DNA of 46,020 bases from assembly GCA_009785345.1 (NCBI GenBank), contig WQWL01000013.1, positions 1-46,020 on the forward strand. The letters run 5' to 3'. How positions within the stretch are numbered: position 1 is the first letter of the stretch; each line of letters opens with the position of its first letter. Made by a program: the position numbers and the translations under genes. This DNA comes from Oscillospiraceae bacterium. GTDB taxonomy: Bacteria > Bacillota > Clostridia > Oscillospirales > Oscillospiraceae. Shown one piece after another: positions 42,701 to 46,020 of this stretch. The notes beneath the pieces were generated by a model. That model saw only the letters and a list, made by a program, of their open reading frames with translations. It ran no database searches and had not been told where the DNA came from.

Positions 42701-45700
42701 AGGGTATAGCTCCGGGAGAAACAGAAGTTAGGGCATACCGATCAAATGAGTTGATAGCCAGAGTTCCTGTAACCGTAGAGCATCGAGTAGTTGATGACTT
42801 TGATGTTATACGCCGTAGTGCGAGAGCTATATTTATTCCGGAGACAATCGACGTAAATGAGCCAAGAGTAATCCGGGAGATAGAACAGGTCAATGAGCGT
42901 GCAGAGAGATATCTGTCAACCATGAGGCGTGACTGGGTACCAGGCGGAGGCACACCGGGTGCACCTGAACCAGGTATTGCCACTGCACTTTGGCCAGAGG
43001 TTTTGGCAGTAGGCAATGCGCTACAAGTAACATCTGTTACCGAAATACTCATACGTATTCGTGCGCTGGCCGAAGCATATTCATTACCCGGCGGAGAACT
43101 CTATATGGATCCCGACCTTTTTGATACTATCGAGTTGGCGATGCAATGGTATTTGGATAACATCCAACGCTTTAGACTGTGTGCTGGTTACGGTCTTCCT
43201 ATGCTAGATAGAGTATATCCACCTGCGGGTCACCCAGATGCAACACCGGAATCAATTAGAATGAACCAGCTAATACGCACCCAACCATATCTCAGAAGCC
43301 TCAACTGGTGGCATTATGATATGGGATTTGCGTGGCATGGAATCCCGGTTCTTTTACTGATGTATGAGCTAGGTATGTCCACCGAGTTAGTCGAATCATA
43401 CGCAAGACGCATCCGTATTTACAATCCCAATACCCACAGAAATGTAGCATCAAGCGCAGCAGGAACCCCTGCTCACAACAATTACAAACAATTCTTCACT
43501 GTCATTGACGGGATATTGTTAAGAGATGAAGCGCGCGTAAGGGACATGGCGTCAAACTTTATGGATCATAGACAGTTCCAGCAGCGTTCCGGCCTGCTAC
43601 CCGTCAATGCAACAACCCACAGCAGCGGTTCTTTCTGGGATGGATCGGTCATAGGGCACAATTTCTTTGCGGATCAATTTTCATATAATCTCGAAGTGAA
43701 TATATGGGCATCCAACAGCTCTGTTCTACTCGCCCACGCCACAATAGGCGGAACTCCTGTGCTTTCCGGCGAAAACAGCCTTCCCGCCTTTGCCGAAAGG
43801 CAGGCACTAAGTTACATACCCGCACTATGGCGCGGTGCCGTTATGCCTAGTTTACAACAAAGAAGTATTTCAAGGGAAGCACATCAGGGTTCTGATGCCG
43901 GTGTAACCGCCATCCTTTATGTCTATGCTGACGTAATGCAACCCGAAACGCGTGCTCAATTTGAATCTTCATTAGCATCATGGATGCACCACAATCCGCA
44001 AATACTCAACAATGCCCCCTTGCCAAACTACGACAATCTGAGATACATATTTGATAATGTACCACATGTAGAGCACACGGGTATAACTGCACAGAATTTC
44101 GCAAGTCGCGGATTCTATCATGGTGAAGGATATGCCTTCAATGTTGCATTTAACAACACCAACGCCCATACGGGTGTCCTTGCAACGACAAATCAAGAAG
44201 GTCGCAGGGCGGTTTACATGAACGAGGGTATGACCTATGTGTTTCTCGATAACGATCAGTTCCAATGGGGTCATGATTTCTTCGCAACTGTTGACTTCTA
44301 TCGCCTCACAGGAACAACTGTAGAGCACCGTGGCAATGATTGGGGTTGGACTCCTACAGCCAATGTAGGTCGCAATCCGCAACAAGACCTTGGTGGCACA
44401 GCGATACTTAGAGGTGACAACGGTGACTTCGGTACTACAACATTTCGCCAGCGTTTTGCAGGATCCCTTTTAGGTACCAGAGACAGTGACCTGGCAGCCA
44501 ACAAATCTTGGTTCATGATGGATGGTCATATTATAGCAATCGGCACAGACATAACAGGAACACGTAATAGACCTGTGGCAACGACAATGGAGCAAAGGCG
44601 CATACACACAGGTGAAGTAGATAGCTTCGTTATGAACGGCATGCCAGTGGGCGAAAGTGGTTCTGCAACAACTACCGAAAACACTTGGATACACCTAAGC
44701 TACGAAGGTTCTGCCGCAGGAATCGGTCCATCTCCGGAAGGTTCACTTGCCAACATCGGATTCTTTATCCCGCGTGAGGGGCAGGACATCACAATAGGCA
44801 CTACGACAAGAACAGGAACGTGGCAAGACAACAATGTTGGTGCCTCCACAGATCCGCGTACTAACGTGTTTGCTGATATCTTCATTGAGCATGGTCAGGC
44901 ACCTAGCGGCAGAAGTTTCGAATACATAATACTTCCGAACGCTACCGAAGCAGATATGAGAGCTTTTGCAGAACGTCAAGGCTCTGACAACCCCGCGTTC
45001 ACAATAGTGGAAGCAACAGCCACACTCCATGCTGTATATGATCACGACAATGCTGTGTTGATGGTCAACAACCACGGCACAACTACTGTAGAGGTAACTT
45101 GCCCTGCAACTGATGTAATTTTTGAGGTAAGTCGCGAAACCAGCGTGATTATCCAAACCCTCGAAAATGGGGTGGTGCACATTGCTATCTTTGATCCGAC
45201 AGGCATGCAGACCAATGCATATGTGACCATTCTCGACACGGTCGGAACAAGTACTATCAGCACAGATGATAACATTACTCTTAACGAAGGTGATGATTAT
45301 ACCAGAGTCACTGCTACTCAATTGACATCATTCCAGGGTAGAAGATTCAACACATGGGAAACAAGGCTACAATTAGAACTGCCTGTTGAGCCACCTGTCG
45401 AGTTTAATGGAACAAATCCCGTACATCTAAGTAATCAGCTTCAAACAAGAGATGTTGTACTCAACACTCGTGGTAATTTGGGTATATTCCCTCATCATGA
45501 TCCCTTTGTAATTCCTGCAGGACGCACTTTGACTGTAGAAACTGCACTCAACATACAACGCGGTGCAGAGCTAATAGTCGAAGGTACGTTGGTAATTTCT
45601 GCAAACGGCAGACTCAATAACCAAGGTGGTAACCAAACTACTGTTTCCAGGATTACTGTTGCACCCGGTGGCAGAATCATCATTGAAGGATGGGTAGAGA

Positions 45701-45876
45701 ATGTAACCGGTTCAGTATTTACTAATGCAGGTGTGGTTGAAATCACAAGCAGTGGTAGAATGAATATACGTGCAGGTGTTTCATTCTGTCTGGAGAGATG
45801 CGGAACTCTAACCAACTCAGGTGGAATACTAAACTCTAACCGAGACGCAATCGAGCTTACGAGTTGTACAGACTAG
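39769..45876 (+). CDS. Secreted multidomain polysaccharide lyase family 8 (hyaluronate/chondroitin/xanthan lyase type)
   Basis: The 2035-residue exported protein has a signal peptide (residues 1-35, ending VVAA), Fn3 domain (about 45-135), a LamG-like beta domain (140-400), BIG2 (415-500), a second Fn3 (515-605), a second beta domain (620-830), further BIG2-like domains (855-1005), then the PL8 catalytic core from about 1009. Family residues are visible: N1179 in NWWHYDM, H1297 and Y1306 with the canonical 9-residue spacing, and R1365/R1369 in QRSISR. A beta-helix-like tail (about 1880-2035) follows, with no sorting signal. PL8 enzymes cleave uronic-acid polysaccharides by beta-elimination. 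GGAGG lies 6 nt before the ATG at 39769. Divergence from the ROK repressor indicates substrate induction. The exact polysaccharide is unknown. Confidence 0.92.
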   Translation: MKNSTARTKWKFKAVIWLMVLSIIATIIPVSSVVAALPQQQSSGVLSAPQNLVVTGASSNTVTLAWDGPVERYDDGVVSFDITVAPVDGEVVTHNNVTSPFTVPNLMFDTLHDFKVYAVQDGTRSVAASTNAWTHMPQAVFSQNFNDLGDPSAWTLWHPIGQPIPIPNNAARILAAPITGVQTPGAAPTGLSAGYITGWRGNAANAAQMRFMTEDDNTFLRFYQVGDINSTMGADFDIRLPEDIRLQPNTSGIVSFQLRLDDSSNRRLFFDVRAVNPQGAQATSARLRFNNDNTVAFYTSNTFGTAPGTNRSTRVLPGDFANTWITVNYIYAMEETSGRIHAQIIMEDGYVVSFGEHFVAMNPNTGPYLRVNFGEQNIGLGTPTVRGNNDLDNLRVYEFVPNDKTAVPANDVSVTAVNIAPQAGLAMNPGQWEQLAASVTPANAWQSNVTWESDTPAVATVDINGRVTGHTEGNATITAKSTQNNDVHASVNVNVFVPTGLPETPGVLSVPRNLTVTAIDGFSATLEWDEPLYSYDNGGLVTYNIYWAASDGFVNAITGIEGTTVTLHNLLARTNHDFFVRAVQSGTRSFPARVSAWTGVDVWDLSTGWYSQAPVGQNFNTATGQHLVVARHHVGAPSVGTYAPGSLNAPNTIFNWRSVVASPHLRLEQDESGVFLRMMDGTGAADAAHNFHSLNGTGTMSFDLRTIDNGTNNGLSLQFRNIANQTIAALNFNAANTITLAGGAQGSLQAGASAFNNFPWETWTAFYIDYDMTVSPSRLTFRIGNHTLGTVTTNTDVSRVLLARNANPRGYTDMRNFSTGIEPGANTPGPANPGRMTSLEIVPPLAGFFVALNNHMTFSAQISPQNAWDREVLWETANPDIATVDHNGRVTGVALGTTQLTARSADNPTIFHTVELTVLDFVPVPLNQGSFDVYVDEFQRVHTLELPMTWPERETYVGTDFVIDNPDIARIVNNGFIEGIAPGETEVRAYRSNELIARVPVTVEHRVVDDFDVIRRSARAIFIPETIDVNEPRVIREIEQVNERAERYLSTMRRDWVPGGGTPGAPEPGIATALWPEVLAVGNALQVTSVTEILIRIRALAEAYSLPGGELYMDPDLFDTIELAMQWYLDNIQRFRLCAGYGLPMLDRVYPPAGHPDATPESIRMNQLIRTQPYLRSLNWWHYDMGFAWHGIPVLLLMYELGMSTELVESYARRIRIYNPNTHRNVASSAAGTPAHNNYKQFFTVIDGILLRDEARVRDMASNFMDHRQFQQRSGLLPVNATTHSSGSFWDGSVIGHNFFADQFSYNLEVNIWASNSSVLLAHATIGGTPVLSGENSLPAFAERQALSYIPALWRGAVMPSLQQRSISREAHQGSDAGVTAILYVYADVMQPETRAQFESSLASWMHHNPQILNNAPLPNYDNLRYIFDNVPHVEHTGITAQNFASRGFYHGEGYAFNVAFNNTNAHTGVLATTNQEGRRAVYMNEGMTYVFLDNDQFQWGHDFFATVDFYRLTGTTVEHRGNDWGWTPTANVGRNPQQDLGGTAILRGDNGDFGTTTFRQRFAGSLLGTRDSDLAANKSWFMMDGHIIAIGTDITGTRNRPVATTMEQRRIHTGEVDSFVMNGMPVGESGSATTTENTWIHLSYEGSAAGIGPSPEGSLANIGFFIPREGQDITIGTTTRTGTWQDNNVGASTDPRTNVFADIFIEHGQAPSGRSFEYIILPNATEADMRAFAERQGSDNPAFTIVEATATLHAVYDHDNAVLMVNNHGTTTVEVTCPATDVIFEVSRETSVIIQTLENGVVHIAIFDPTGMQTNAYVTILDTVGTSTISTDDNITLNEGDDYTRVTATQLTSFQGRRFNTWETRLQLELPVEPPVEFNGTNPVHLSNQLQTRDVVLNTRGNLGIFPHHDPFVIPAGRTLTVETALNIQRGAELIVEGTLVISANGRLNNQGGNQTTVSRITVAPGGRIIIEGWVENVTGSVFTNAGVVEITSSGRMNIRAGVSFCLERCGTLTNSGGILNSNRDAIELTSCTD

Positions 45877-45897
45877 ATATCACAATAAATAACACTT

Positions 45898-46020
45898 ATC
45901 GGGTAGGAGGTCACCCATTATTTGAGTGACCGACCTCCCACACCACCACTCATGCGGATCACGCAAGTGGCGGTTCCAAGTTTTGCACCCTAACTTTCTG
46001 GTAATATTCCGAGAAGAATA
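45898..46020 (-). mobile_element. 3' end of a group II intron (domains V and VI), rest outside window
   Basis: Read on the minus strand, 45974-45942 folds as domain V: a 9-bp lower stem including one G-U wobble, a 2-nt bulge (TG) on the 3' strand, a 4-bp upper stem and a loop. The 5' strand carries CGC as the catalytic triad, as reported for group IIC introns. It is followed by a domain VI-like hairpin (45938-45906) and the end TACCCGAT with an A seven bases from the 3' terminus at 45898. The intron body and any reverse transcriptase would lie to the right. It sits 21 bp after the lyase stop, antisense to it. Confidence 0.75.

Noticed and set aside
1-46020. CRISPR arrays, tRNA, rRNA, phage or transposase genes.
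   Set aside because: None was seen. The only mobile-element signals are the intron end at the right edge and the small palindromic repeats.

Overview
The window is 46 kb from a low-to-moderate GC Gram-positive bacterium. I infer class Clostridia. Pointers are strong GGAGG or GAAAGGA ribosome sites, TTG and GTG starts, a class B sortase, a YtrA-type GntR/ABC operon, YitT, ThiI without a rhodanese domain, and large secreted Ig/Fn3-rich proteins. No rRNA, tRNA or CRISPR array was seen.

Layout. 1-5.0 kb (minus): the N-terminal 689 codons of a large exported InlB-repeat/MBG surface protein run off the left edge. It is preceded by a ToxR-like membrane-anchored winged-helix regulator and an OmpR-type two-component system. 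A 163-bp palindromic element lies between the two regulators. 5.2-12.4 kb (plus): an envelope-modification operon of MBOAT acyltransferase, transglutaminase-like protein, SGNH/DltD-like protein, lipoprotein and a second transglutaminase-like protein. 12.4-13.3 kb: an Asp/Glu racemase-family gene flanked on both sides by long hairpins with a near-identical apical loop but unrelated arms. 13.3-16.2 kb (minus): ROK sugar kinase and an MFS sugar transporter ending in a RanBP2-like zinc finger. 16.3-19.3 kb (plus): DltA-like adenylation enzyme, carrier protein and a zinc-ribbon/Ig membrane protein. 19.4-22.9 kb (minus): YitT and a GH3 glucosidase. 23.0-29.3 kb (plus): a structured leader, an unknown membrane protein, a calcium-type P-ATPase, then GntR plus ABC transporter. 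29.4-32.1 kb: a TPR/papain-like protease (plus), facing a class B sortase and a 33-residue membrane peptide (minus). The sortase carries a second copy of the leader. 32.1-36.2 kb (minus): cinA, thiI and yifB housekeeping genes. 36.4-45.9 kb: a polysaccharide-degradation locus with DUF4091 protein and ROK repressor (minus) and a divergent 2035-residue PL8 lyase (plus). The 3' end (domains V and VI) of a minus-strand group II intron begins 21 bp after the lyase stop.

How it fits together. The MBOAT, SGNH protein, adenylation enzyme and carrier protein are the four functional types of a Dlt pathway (activation, carrier, membrane export, transfer), here split over two operons with an amino-acid racemase between them. 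Several residues depart from canonical Dlt enzymes, so a different amino acid or acyl group may be attached to the envelope. The two transglutaminase-like ectodomains in the same operon differ at the catalytic position (Ser versus Cys). The most novel-looking signals are non-coding: the repeated 141-nt leader that can pair with its own ribosome site, and the hairpin pair around the racemase.
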